Assembly: GCA_009746045.1 (NCBI GenBank)
Contig: RPFO01000213.1
Location: 7,360,109-7,401,608, forward strand
Reading direction: 5' to 3'
DNA length: 41,500 nt
From: Mesostigma viride
Lineage: Eukaryota; Streptophyta; Mesostigmatophyceae; Mesostigmatales; Mesostigmataceae
Shown here: one piece after another, positions 30,019 to 40,604 of the stretch
Numbering within the stretch: position 1 is the stretch's first letter
Layout: the number at the start of each line of letters is the position of its first letter
The notes under the pieces: model-generated
Databases searched by the model: none
Told to the model about the DNA's origin: nothing
The model's input: only the letters and a program-made list of their open reading frames with translations
Translations under genes and position numbers: made by a program

Positions 30019-30179
30019 TGGTGGTGGTGGTGGTGGTGGTGGTGGTGGTGGTGGTGGTGGTGGTGGTGGTGGTGGTGGTGGTGGTGGTGGTGGTGGTGGT
30101 GGTGGTGGTGGTGGTGGTGGTGGTGGTGGTGGTGGTGGTGGTGGTGGTGGTGGTGGTGGTGGTGGTGGTGGTGGTGGTG
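30014..30179. repeat. (GTG)n microsatellite, about 55 units
   Basis: An uninterrupted GTG trinucleotide tract of about 165 bp. It is open in all frames and would encode poly-Val, poly-Pro or poly-Thr, none of which I take as coding. Confidence 0.97.
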
Positions 30180-30199
30180 ACGCTGGTAAATCCTGTGAC

Positions 30200-30256
30200 G
30201 CTGCTCTCCTCGCTAAAAGCATGTCGGAGGTGCGGGCAGAGGGACACATGCGGCTG
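30200..30256 (-). CDS. Weak candidate exon
   Basis: It is 57 bp, phase 0 on both sides, after ACTTTACAG and before a poor GTCACA donor. The product (QPHVSLCPHLRHAFSEESS) has the alternating pattern of a helix strand with a Cys-x-x-x-x-x-H-x-F segment. It is placed between the exons at 31864 and 29116. It is offered as a possibility only. Confidence 0.28.
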
Positions 30257-30739
30257 CTGTAAAGTGCTACACCCTGGCCAGCCCACTGGTCCACTTAGCA
30301 ATAATTATGTTCTCCAGGTGTTCACCCCAATCAGGGTGCTGGTGTCAGCTTTTTTCCATGCCATGTTGGACCACTTGAGCTACAGGGGAGTACTTAGCAT
30401 GATACTTGTGAAACACTTTTGATCAAGTTCCTTGGCGATGCAGGCAATCGAAGCCGGGCTCTTCCTGGATTCTATTAACGTCACTGCATGGAGTAGCAGC
30501 ATAGTCTGGGGTTGATTCTCTTGGAATCACAAGTTTGGGAAACGAATTTAGAAAAAAGATTGAGCTTGAAAGAGTGAAATGGCAGAAAAGCCCCAATAAT
30601 TAGCCAGGAATGTTGTTTGCTGCCATGCATGCATAGCAGCTATGTCACCAAGGAGCTCATGATTACCCACCAATACCCATGATCAAGCATACGGGCCTAT
30701 GTGATCAATAGAAAGCTGCCATGCGGCTAGTTTCGGGTT

Positions 30740-30988
30740 CAGAGTTTAGGGTTTAGGGGTCAGGGTTCAGGATGCAGGATGCAGGGTGCAGGGTGCAGGG
30801 TGCAGGGTGCAGGGTGCAGGGTGCAGGGTGCAGGGTGCAGGGTGCAGGGTGCAGGGTGCAGGGTGCAGGGTTCAGGGTTCAGGGTTCAGGGTTCAGGGTT
30901 CAGGGTTCAGGGTTCAGGGTTCAGGGTTCAGGGTTCAGGGTTCAGGGTTCAGGGTTCAGGGTTCAGGGTTCAGGGTTCAGGGTTCAGG
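30740..30988. repeat. Telomere-like heptamer array, left part
   Basis: It begins with TTTAGGG-type units (GAGTTTAGGGTTTAGGGG, about 30741-30758), then about 13 copies of TGCAGGG (30779-30869), then about 17 copies of TTCAGGG (30870-30988). The unit length and G-strand asymmetry equal the plant telomere repeat with one or two substitutions. Confidence 0.92.
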
Positions 30989-31511
30989 GTGGGTGGTCCC
31001 ACGGAGAATGGAGTCGTTTTTTGCGCATTGCACATGCTACAAAAAAACGCTGTTTTCGACTTTTTGTTTCAAAATTTTTTCTGGCGATTTGTGAACGCCC
31101 GCAAAATTTTGCACAATTTGGCGTGCTTTCGCACGATTTTTGCACAACTTCACACAATTTCACACGATTTCACAGGATTTCGCATAATTTTACACGAAGG
31201 GTCTAGCTGCAGAGAGACCCTTGAAAAGTTTCGCATGTATTCACGCGTTTTTTACACGTCCTCATTCTTTTACAATCAAACTTTTTTGCATGAATTCGCA
31301 CTTGTTTGGCCGGTTTTTGGTCAATTTCAGCAAAATTTTCAAGATTTCGCATTATTTTACACATTTTTTGCCCGTTGTTGGTAAATTTCAGCAAATTTTG
31401 CGCGGTTTCGCACGATTTTGCACGGTCGGCCGAAAGAAAATTTAAAGAGGCTGAAATTAGCGTTTTTTTGTAGCAAAAATCTACCCCATTTTGCGAAAAG
31501 ACCACCCGGCT
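30989..31511. mobile_element. About 520-bp AT-rich segment with imperfect inverted ends inside the heptamer array
   Basis: The left end reads GGGTGGTC and the right end GACCACCC. Further in, both ends carry GCTACAAAAAAACGCT (left about 31035-31050; right about 31460-31476 in reverse complement). The inverted ends therefore extend about 60-70 bp with mismatches. The interior is full of irregular 10-11-bp repeats around TTTCGCACGATTTTGCACAA. It has no coding capacity. TTCAGGG arrays continue on both sides, as if it had inserted into the array. No clear target duplication could be fixed because the target is repetitive. Confidence 0.55.
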
Positions 31512-31630
31512 TCAGGGTTCAGGGTTCAGGGTTCAGGATTCAGGGTTCAGGGTTCAGGGTTCAGGGTTCAGGGTTCAGGGTTCAGGGTTCAGGGTTCAGG
31601 GTTCAGGGTTCAGGATTTAGGGTTTAGGGG
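31512..31630. repeat. Telomere-like heptamer array, right part
   Basis: About 14 copies of TTCAGGG end in ATTTAGGGTTTAGGGG, a mirror of the left margin where TTTAGGG-type units also lie on the outside. Confidence 0.92.
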
Positions 31631-32204
31631 TTAAGTTTTGGGCTCTCATTTGCGTTGTTGATCATATCGGCCAATATGCATACTACCGAAAGCCTCGGCA
31701 ACTGCAGCCCTCCCTTCCTACAGTACTGTAAACCACTGATAATGTAAAGAAAATATCAACAGGTCTCTGGATCGAAGGCAGTCGATCCCAGCATTACCCT
31801 ACCAGGCTCATCAGGTTAGTCAGCGGTCCTTAAGCCCCTACATGCATTTCCAAAGATCCTTACCCAGCAGATTTCAACACTGTTATGTTCACAGACAACC
31901 TGCAGAAGCGCCAAGATATCTTTCCACATCATGCAGATAATATTGAAATATTTTCTAAACAAGATTTGACCACCACGCACACGTGCAGCTGATGCACCCC
32001 GCACCCTTCGACTCCCCCGGCCCCTAGTAGGAACGCAACCCCCCTCACTCAGTCTCGATTCCCCCCCCCCCCCCCCCCCCCGGTGGCCCTAACCCCCCTC
32101 CCCCCCCCCCCCCCCCCCCCCCCGCCCCACGTACCACCCACCCACCCCAGTGACCCCACCCCACCCAACACGGCCATCCCATCCCAATTAAACCCCACAC
32201 ACAC
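31631..32204 (-). other. Intron with two poly-C tracts
   Basis: Apart from the short candidate exon at 31864-31899, the stretch holds C-runs at about 32059-32081 and 32100-32123 on the plus strand (G-runs in the transcript of the host gene), separated by CGGTGGCCCTAACCCCCCT. They lie within 130 bp of the donor of the exon at 32205. Confidence 0.55.
31864..31899 (-). CDS. Candidate 36-bp exon
   Basis: It is 12 codons, phase 0 on both sides, between CTTCTGCAG (31900-31908) and the strong donor GTAAGG (31858-31863). The product (VVCEHNSVEICW) fits a short beta-helix strand with the 'HNS' turn. Its phase agrees with the exons on both sides. Confidence 0.45.
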
Positions 32205-32536
32205 CTGCTCAGCATCGGTGAGTACATCGGTGGCAGAGAAGCATATTCCCTTGATAGCAAGGTACATATCTGGGGCAGTGGCCTGGACATGCAACGCCTG
32301 TGCTGGTCCCTTCCCGCCAACCCCGATCGTGCAGCAACCCTTGCCATTGGGTGGGGCGTCGCAGCTGCCCGCGATGCTCAGGGAGCGATCTATAAATATC
32401 CCCACACTCTCCGTCAATGCAAAAGAGGAAGTGACGTCGATGGTATCAATGGTACGGTTGGCCACGGCATCACGAAACTGGCGCTCGGTGGCCACCCTCT
32501 GGGTGGTGGCGGCAGCGACCCGATGTGGACCCAGCC
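32205..32536 (-). CDS. Exon: N-terminal cap and first coils of the beta-helix
   Basis: The 332-bp exon starts after CATGCACAG in phase 1 (two bases plus 110 codons) and ends in phase 0 before GTGTGT. The product includes VATERQFRDAVANRTIDTID, SLSIAGSCDAPPN and MYLAIKGICF. An opening of the form 'F-x-x-A-(V/L)-x-x-x-x-x-D-x-I' followed by 'S-L-x-I-x-G-x-C' is the usual start of secreted pectin-lyase-fold or polymorphic-membrane-protein-like helices. The open frame runs on to about 32580 with a short hydrophobic stretch (YVLLLTG), but the acceptor and the exact 3n+2 length favour a separate upstream exon for the signal peptide. Confidence 0.68.
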
Positions 32537-33275
32537 CTGTGCATGCATGGGTTGGAGGCGCACCGGTGAGGAGGAGCACGTACGAAAATGAGGGCGTGGG
32601 GAGACGGTCGTCGTGGTCGAGATCATGAGAGACACACGAGCGAGGGACATGCTGTGATAATCAGTAGACTTCTAGAGGGAAAAATACGAGTTGAGTCGAT
32701 CAATGTTACGAATCTTAATATCAAAATCTACAGTAATATATTTGAAGGATTTGACTCAGCCGGCATACAATGAAAAGAATAGAGCTATCGTTGCGTACGG
32801 GTCACTGTGTGTTTTCATATGTATGGATGGATGTGCATACACGTATACATGTGCTCTGTGCGTGGGAGGGGTAATGTTGATGGGCAGCTTGCATCAGGGG
32901 ATCGAGAAACCAGATGCACGAGCTGTAAATTACGATCGAGATACAATTATAAAAGCAAGTAACTCAGATGTGAGCCCAGTTTGCTCATGCAAATGCCATG
33001 CACCTACCTGCCCTGACAGCACCATGCATCCAGTTACCAGCATTCATATAGCATTTTGTAGCAGCACGCCAGCACCTACGCAGGAAGTCAACATTTATAT
33101 AGCATACTTGCGTAGATGCAATCCCCGTGGATTCAGATGATCACACCGCGCGCGCACATGTACGTACCCGCGATGTCAATCAGAATCATCGTCATCATCA
33201 TGAGCTCCACAGCCACTGCACGCGCCGCGATTGAGCCAGTAGTCCTGCATGCTGCCCTGCGTGCAGTCGGAAGCA
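32537..33275. other. Upstream part of the host gene, no exon identified
   Basis: A minus-strand ATG at 32650 opens a short frame (MSLARVSLMIS, then TTTT) that could be a 5' exon or leader. Nothing else is recognisable. The promoter was not identified. Confidence 0.35.
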
Positions 33276-33280
33276 GCAAG

Positions 33281-33976
33281 AGTTAACGTTCTTAGCAAAC
33301 GCAATGTGAAGGATATGGTTGCAATGCAGCAATGTGTGAATATGGTTGGAAACGGAGCTTTGTTAAAATTGGATAATGTTACAGCGCTCACACACTTGAG
33401 GCTTGTACACGCGCTTGCCAAGTCAAGTCAAAACACGTGAGGCGGGCTCGCAAGAGATGCCCAATTGGCACTGGCCTATTGTTTATATACTTGTGCACTG
33501 TGCTTGCTAGTCCTGAGCAGCCTAGGAGGCCTGCTCAGTAATAACACCCCCGGTACAGTATTCACTACCTGTACAGCGCCCAGTTCCTATACAGTAGGTC
33601 TGCCATACAGGCACAGTGACCACAGAGTACAGTCCACAGTGATTATTGCATCTGCACCTAGAAGTCCAGGACTAAGCCTGCGGTACCAACAGACCACAGG
33701 TTAAGGTTCCTATTTCCTGCGTACGACGTATTAATCCAATACCGTCGTAGGTACAGCACCTAATTCCTGTCAGCCCAGGAATTACTGTCGACCCCATATG
33801 TCGTCGGCAAATATTCACGTCCGACTTAGAAGAACAGCCGGCTCGCGCTCGCGCGCGACCGGGAAGTCGGAACGCCATAACTTTCTTGATACTTGTCGGA
33901 ATGAACTCGTTCCGGTGCCGCTGGAATCGCAGAGATATGCCGAATCAGGATCACGCCAATGCGCTTGGCGTTAACT
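33281..33976 (-). repeat. 3' LTR of element B
   Basis: It is nearly identical to 40605-41301. Differences include single substitutions and small indels such as CCCCCGG for CCCCGG. A TATATAAA box on the minus strand lies at 33482-33489. Confidence 0.93.
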
Positions 33977-33998
33977 CCAATCCTTTCTTTTCTTGAGC
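33977..33998 (-). promoter_or_regulatory. Polypurine tract of element B
   Basis: On the minus strand, AAGAAAAGAAAGGATTGG directly precedes the 3' LTR (AGTTAACG). It is the expected primer for plus-strand DNA synthesis and independently confirms the unusual LTR start. Confidence 0.75.
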
Positions 33999-34723
33999 TG
34001 TAGCAGCTCACACAAGTCTACATACAAACACACACAATGGGTACTGGATATCCTCCCCGACTACAAGTCACAACCCGCTGGGCATGACAGTCAGCTTGGA
34101 TTCCTTATTATATGTACATAGCACCCATACTGGCTCAGGAGCACAAACAAATTACAATGAGTCCCTATCCCTTCACGGGAGGCTCGTTGTGTTACCCATG
34201 TACAAGAGGTTGGCCAACTGTGGCAGCCCATAGGTGTTCAGCTAAGAACTTGAGAAGTATGTACAACCTTCAGGACCTTAGGCGAAACCCCACAGATCAC
34301 CCACAACAGCTCATCAGAAAACATTGCTGACCCCCAGACGGGAGTCGGCGCCGGTCTGCTGCCCCTTATCGAACCAGACACAACATCTACGCGAAGCACA
34401 TGCAAAACACAAGCTCCCATACTCGTTCCAACCGTGGAAAATCAGGGGACCTGTCGCCACCTCACCAGCATGGTGGATGGGTCAGCCAGTCCGTGAAACT
34501 CCGCCTTAAGACGGCACCAGGGAATCGAACCCCGCCCACAAACCACAGATCTGGGGAAACCTCAGACTGAGATGAAAACCCCAGATAGACATCTCTCCAT
34601 CAGAGACAATGTCAGACATTCCCACACCAGAGACATGTCTCACCCCTCAAGGTGTGCTCAGGATTATGTACAATCAAGCTCCCAGCCTGATATCCAGAGA
34701 CTTAAGCACCCAGCTCTCAGCTT
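33999..34723 (-). other. 3' untranslated part of element B, with a tRNA T-arm-like motif
   Basis: This stretch of about 725 bp lies between the pol stop and the polypurine tract and is noncoding. On the minus strand near 34508-34545 it contains GGGGTTCGATTCCCTGGTG, including a perfect B-box GGTTCGATTCC. No convincing A-box or cloverleaf is found upstream. Confidence 0.5.
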
Positions 34724-37700
34724 TTAGACAGATAGACCGACTTGACAGTCAGCATTCATGAGCTTCCTCAGTACATTGTACTGGGCTGGGGCCTTGTGTG
34801 GCAGCTTTGTCAATGCATCAGCAGGGTTCTCCTCGCCAGGGATATGCTTCAAGTCAACCAAACTGGCCAACTCCTTCAGCAACAAATAATCCAGGTCCCG
34901 GCTCTGGCCAGCTGCTTGTGAACAAACTGGACCATACCCATGCTGTCTGTTAGCAACAACGTCTCCATCTGCAAGGTCCAAGGGGTAACTGAAGCCAGCT
35001 CCAGCATTAACTCCTTTATGTACAGGCTGGACTGGATCCCCTCGCATATGGCCCTGCATTCTGCCACATCTGAACTGATACAGACCCTCTTCTGCAGTCT
35101 GCTGTACCAGCTGAACAAACTTGCCCTGCTCTGATAAAAAGCAAACAGAGCAGCAGATCTCCCCCTGACCTTGGTAACCTGGCGAGCATCCATGGAACTG
35201 TCAACAAAGATCTCCAAGGTGATAGGCTGGGCAAAGTCAATCCCAGACAAAATCAGATCAGGGGTACTCTCCACCAACCGGGCTATGACTCGAGGCTTCT
35301 CATCCTCAAGCACCTCATCAGGCATTCTGCTATGGACCATCAAAGACGGACCACAGATGCTGGCAAACCAGGCCCACATGCCTCTCAACTCAGGTCCTGC
35401 AGCCTGGGTGATCTTCTCTGGCAAGGCCTTCACAATGGTCTGTTTATAATCTCCTCCAGCCTGAAGCCTGATACTCCACTCCCCGTCCCTCCTGAACAGG
35501 GTAGCCTGCATTCCACAGAACACTACAGGCTTGTTGGGCTCCTGCCACAGCTCCTTGCCCAGTGAAAACTTGCCACTGATGACAGGAATAAACTTCTTCA
35601 GCCAGGTCGTGGGGGCTAGCAAATGCAGATCATCTCCATGCAAACTAGCATACACTGGCAGACCCTCCCATTGGGCCAGCAGCAAACAGGGATCAACTGA
35701 AGACACTCTCAAGCCACACTCACTGATCAGAGCTTCCTGCAGCGTGAGTCTCCAGATGATTGGGCTCGACCTGAGTCCTTCCAGGCCCTTCAGAATAACC
35801 AGGAATTGTTGATGCAGCTCCAGCTTCCAGATGGCAGGCACCTCAACACAGTAAGGCTCATCCTGCTTCCACACCCTCCTGGCCACTTCTGGATCAGATT
35901 TTAAAAATGCCCTCTTGAAGTCCAGCAGCACTGATGACATAGCTGCTCCCCTGTTCAGCAACCCCACGTAGAGACATAGCAAAATTCTCCATGTGTCGTG
36001 TAGCATCCCTGGCGTGTATAGCTCCTCTCCTGGCAGACTCCCCGTGCCGTGATACTCATTCAGGACAGGCCTGACATGGGGCACTGATACCTCATCCACA
36101 ACCTTCCTCTTCAGCACAAATCTCAAAGCAAGCTTCCTTGATGCTGGGGGACGTCTGTCTGTTGGTGCAGCACACTCAAACTGCAACCACTCCTCCAATG
36201 CCTTGGAGAAGGCGAGCTTCCAAGCCTCAAACAAAGTAGGCGAGCTCATCTCTTGGACCAGCTGGTCATATGTCAAAGGAGAGTGTGCAGCAAGGCTCCT
36301 GTGAGTTATGCCAATACTGCTGGGGTGCAACACAGCTGGAATCACCAAACTGGCCGCTGGGGGCACCTCCCCTTCATCCCATTTTACACCCTTGACCGGC
36401 TTGGCCCTGCACCTGACTGGAAATGTTGTCCTGAAATTTTCTAGGGGAATCATCCCCCAGCCATCTCTTCTCAGAGCTGTAGCTCTGATAGAAATCCCAG
36501 GATTGCCCAGAAAATTCTGACCCAAAATCACAGGGCCATCATAGTCCTCTAGGACAAGGAAGGTCACATCCACACCCATGACAGGGGCAGTAACCTCTCC
36601 CAACACCCTTAGATGCGTCCTACCACTGAAATCAGACACCCAGGGGCAACTTGGTTCTCCGACCAGCAGTTCTCCTGTATGCTGAGGTCCCATGACAGAA
36701 ACCTGTGCATTGGTATCTATCTCCATGGCAGCTACCTCAGGTTCATCCAACTGGACAAGCTTGGACACCTTAGGCTCCTTCTTGGCTCTTTGCAAAGCCT
36801 GTACAATATCTGATAGACGCACACCCCTAGGCCTGGTGTCGGGCCGTTCCGGAGGTGCAGCCTGTCCGCCTGCTTGCCCAACCACCGTATGTGAAGGTAC
36901 CCCAGGGGCCGGGCCAGGGTCACCCTGAGGGCTCGATACAGCTGTAGCACCCTGATCAGGAAGCTCCACGTCACCCCCGCCTTGTACACCAGCGGGCACC
37001 TGGAAGAGGTCTCCTTGATTACCTCCCCGGGGACGGATCTTTGACCAGGACAGACGGTGCACTGCTTGGGAGCCATCAATGGCCACCCAGCACTTATGGC
37101 CAGCGGCTTCTACTCGGGTCACCACCCCATCATGCCAGCTGCCACGTTTCCCTGGAAAGCTTGGTTCCTTCCACACAACAACCTGTTGTCCAACGTTAGG
37201 TTCTAGGACACTCCAGCCCTTGTCTTTCTGCCTCAGCTTGAGGAACTTGGCCTCTAGCTTCTCCTTCCATGCCTGCTCAGCATCAGCTGGCAGCATCCTG
37301 GTATGCAGCATAAGAGGATTGATGGCAATGTCACCAAAGAACATGGGAGTCCTCAGGTTCAGCCTGTCCTCCACAGAACGTAGCCATGCAGATGTCACAA
37401 TGGCAGATGACGTCCTTGGAATCCTCTCCACCAGCAGCACAGTCTTGATCTCTTGGATGGCTCTCTCCACCACCCCTTGCTGGCCGTGGCTCTCCCTGGG
37501 TGTAATCAGCAACTCTGGAAACTCTGGCAGGTTCTCACAGCACTCAAACTGAATGTCACACTGCAACAACTCCAACCCAGGGTACCTGCTCCTTGTCAAC
37601 TTCAGAGCAGCAATCAATGTAGGCTTCTCCATGTCAGGCAGGATCTCTAGGGTCTTGTACTTGGTATATCTGTCCACTGCCACCAGCAGCTTCAAACCCC

Positions 37701-38313
37701 TGATTCTCTGAATATCTACCTGCACATGGCCTGGCTGCAAAATAGGAGTCCTGGCATGAGACTGCTTGGGCTTTCTAGCAACTAGCCTGCACTTGCAAGC
37801 TTGAGCAACCTGTTGGCAGATGGAGTACAACTCACTTCCTCCCAGCCGTCTAGCAACTTGCAAAGACTGAGCTGCATGGCCAAACATGGTATGCAACCTT
37901 GAGGCAATGTCATACAAGAGAGAAAACCTTTTATTGTCATTATTAGCACTCAAGGTATGTACAGATCCCTTATGTACAGGAGGCACCAGGGTCGTGCCTG
38001 TCAGACTGTCTCCAGCCCTATCCTCATCCTGACCATCCTGTGCCAGTCCTGCACGGTCAGAATGCTTCTGAGATCCACCTGGGTCCACATCACCAGGTCC
38101 TACCTCAGGCTCAGCACCGCCATGGCGGGCACGTTGGCGAGTAACCACTGCAGCTACAGCTGGCATACTCTCTGTGGTAACCAAGCTTGCCCCATCGTGT
38201 CCAATAGGCTCTTTCACTAGAGCATGGGGCTGCCCCTCACTGCTGTCACTAGCAGCTTCATTACACACCCCTGGGGGCACCCTCCAGGGTTCAGGGATGT
38301 GTGCAGGCTCAAG
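34724..38313 (-). pseudogene. pol: Element B pol: integrase, retropepsin-like, reverse transcriptase, RNase H
   Basis: The frame is open from the gag UGA to 34876. Integrase has HTMFGH (about 37890), CKC (about 37795), Asp in HVQVDIQ (about 37715), Asp in LQCDIQFEC (about 37550) and Glu in GVVERAIQ (about 37465). The retropepsin-like domain follows: MEIDTNAQVSVMG (about 36712) and VILGQNFLGNPG (about 36520). RT shows LLDFKRAFLKSD (about 35915) and SLHGDDLHLL (about 35632). RNase H shows FVDSSMDAR, VAECRA and LLTDSMGM. Near 34905 the frame slips by one base; the other frame carries the C-terminus with HIPGEENPADALTK and stops at 34724. Apart from that slip the enzyme is intact, with no other stop. 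Confidence 0.92.
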
Positions 38314-39436
38314 TCAATGATCAGCAGCCTTGCCCTTGCCCTTGTCCTGGGATGGACCAGCCTTGTCCTTGCTGCCACCCTGAGCTGGCTTGCTCTGACC
38401 TTCCTGCCTCAGGTACGAGGGACACTCATTCCTGAAGTGACCCTTCCCCTGGCAGAAATAACATTCCACCTGACTGATGTCCCGTGAGGTCCCACTGCTG
38501 GGCCCAGCCTTGGGAGGACCACCCACCCTCTTGAAGTCAAACTGGGACTGTGGATGTCCCGACTTCGGCGGGGTCCCCCGTCCAGCCCTTCTGTCACGCC
38601 CCCTCCTGGACCTTCCTCGACCCCTTGAAGAGGTCTCAGGCCCTCTCGAGGGCGCTGGGCCCCCGTGGCCCGATCCCCTCATGGACTTAACCGTGGGTTC
38701 AGTGGCCTCCTCATCACCTGACGAGGGCGCTTACCACCCACGTACTTGCCGCTGAAACACTCATACAACTGGTCCGTCATGGCTGCCCAGCCATGGACCT
38801 GTCGCATGTGGATGGTCACATTATCCATGGTGACCGGATCCAGCTGCAGCGACTTGAGAAAGTCGCCCATGGCCATCCGATCTGCGACGAAGAAGCCCTT
38901 GGCCATGGCGTCCTCCCTCAGCTTGACGAAGTCTTCAAAGGCGTGGACCACTAGCTGCCCCTTGATGGGCTTGTAGTCCAGGTATTCTTGCTTCAGGTGG
39001 GACCCATCTATGGTCCTCTTGTCACTCAGGAACACCTGAGTCGCGTCATAAACGCCGCCCAGGTGTCCCCCGCCGCGTGTCGCTCCCGAACAAACTTGAA
39101 CAGCCGCCTCGCCGACTGCCGTATGTAGGCACTAGACGCCAGGATGCGAAGCTTGTCACCGTTGTATATCTCCGTGTACAAGTTCATGTCCTCTAACATC
39201 CTCTCAGCATCCCGGGGCTGCCAATTGTCCTTGATGGACTGAAACTGGCCTAGCACCGCGTACCCCTCAGCCACGGTCGGTCGCTTAGGCGCCGCTTGAT
39301 CTGCGGCTGGCGCGTTCTGACCGCCCTGCGATCCTTGGCTCTGATTATCTGGCACCTCAGCCTGGTCTCCCAGCGCCTGGCCGTCCCCGCGTCCATCGCG
39401 TCCACCGCGTCCATCGCGTCCATCTCGTCCATCCAT
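38314..39436 (-). pseudogene. gag: Element B gag
   Basis: The ATG at 39436 opens a leader of GRD repeats. A capsid-like region follows: PTVAEGYAVLGQFQSIKDNW, YTEIYNGDKLRILASSAYI, then a frame change near 39040, then YLDYKPIKGQLVVHAFEDF and NVTIHMRQVHGWAAM. After a second frame change near 38715 comes an Arg/Gly-rich part with a zinc knuckle (CYFCQGKGHFRNEC, about 38455) and a Lys-rich tail. A UGA at 38314-38316 ends it. Pol continues in the same frame. The capsid part has the mostly alpha-helical composition of copia gags. Confidence 0.75.
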
Positions 39437-39600
39437 CCCAGCGCCGCGCCGCGCAAGCCCATAAAGCCCGCTTGTTGGTTGATAGCTCCATCATCCATGA
39501 TGGCCTCTGTTCAGATCTGCTACAGCCAGCCAAGTGGCCAAGCAGCAATTAAAGCAATATAAGCTACTGAACAAGAAAGGAAAGTGCCAAGTGTTACCAC

Positions 39601-40511
39601 TCAGGCAAGACCACCACGGCTGGCCCCAGGCGCGTCCTGGTTCTCCTTGTCGCTGTCGTCGCTGTCGCTCACCACAATCAGCTCTGGCACCCTGCTACCT
39701 GCTGCGCCGTCGTCGACCCGCTGTCGGCCCGCGATGACTGAATCGTCACCGTTGGTATAGTAGACAGGTGACAACCCGTCGTTGGCACCCCGCGGATTGT
39801 ATCTTGGCACCTCGTGGTCGCCAAGTGCCTCGTCGCCTAGCCCAGCGACACCCCCTGCTCCCACCTCAAGGTCACTATCGTACCAAGAGGTGCAAACTCT
39901 TCCCAACGCGTCACACGAACGCGAAGGGGGGGGCAGTTCCTGAAAAGGAACTCTTGCTCGCTCCGGAAACCTGCCGACTCTTGTGCGCGCTGTCCTCCGG
40001 TGATGGCTTCCGCTGTCGCCCCGACCTCTGCAAGCCGCCTGTATGCTCCGCTCCGCGTCGTTCACGCCTAACTGGTCCCGCTGCAACACCCTCGTCGCCG
40101 ATGCCGCCTGCGAAAGTACGTGGTACACCCGCCCGCTGCTGTCGGCACAAACTCGTGTCGCCCTGCGCCAGCTGCCTCCGCAACCTCGCCTCGCCTTGCC
40201 GCCAACTCCGTCCGCACTCGCTCAGCTACTGCTGTAATCACCGTCTGGATGCCGACCAAACCGTGAAGCTCCTGCTCGAGGTCGTCGATGCTCCGGTGCT
40301 CCGGAATGACGATGGTTTGTACGTGCCGCAGAATTCGCTCCCAATCTTCGACCTGGTCGTCGACGAATTGCACGAAGCTGCGATTAACAGGCGGACGATC
40401 TGCAAGCAATAAAGATAGATCCCGAACGACACGACGCAATTCAGGCGAAATCGAACCCCCAGCAGACTGCCGAAACCGGAAATCCTGCTGCCGTTGTTCT
40501 TCCTGCACCAT
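39601..40511 (-). pseudogene. Extra ORF upstream of gag in element B
   Basis: An ATG at 40511 opens a frame with a helical, charged N-terminus (VRDLSLLLADRPPVNRSFVQ, then RSIDDLEQELHGLVGIQ and AVAERVRTELAARRGEVAEA) that looks like a coiled coil. After a frame change near 40100 it continues with QLGVNDAERSIQAACRGRGD and ends in an acidic Ser/Asp tail (VVSDSDDSDKENQD), stopping at 39601. It could be the N-terminal part of gag, separated by decay, or an independent protein. Element A has no obvious counterpart. The function is unknown. Confidence 0.5.
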
Positions 40512-40604
40512 TCACCACCGGACGAGCTCCTCGCGTCGTCAACGCTGCACACCGCAACCGGCAACGACCCTCCTGGCCGTTCCGCTGAGACTGGTTGTAA
40601 TTTG

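Noticed and set aside
29852-30422. Poly-Val, poly-Pro and poly-Thr open frames
   Set aside because: They are translations of the GTG microsatellite, and the flanks show no protein family.
30740-31630. A true chromosome end
   Set aside because: The heptamers are TTCAGGG/TGCAGGG and not a uniform telomere repeat, and unique sequence and genes continue on both sides.
34940-38755. Plus-strand open frames of 60-157 codons
   Set aside because: They are antisense to the pol and gag of element B, which has clear catalytic motifs.
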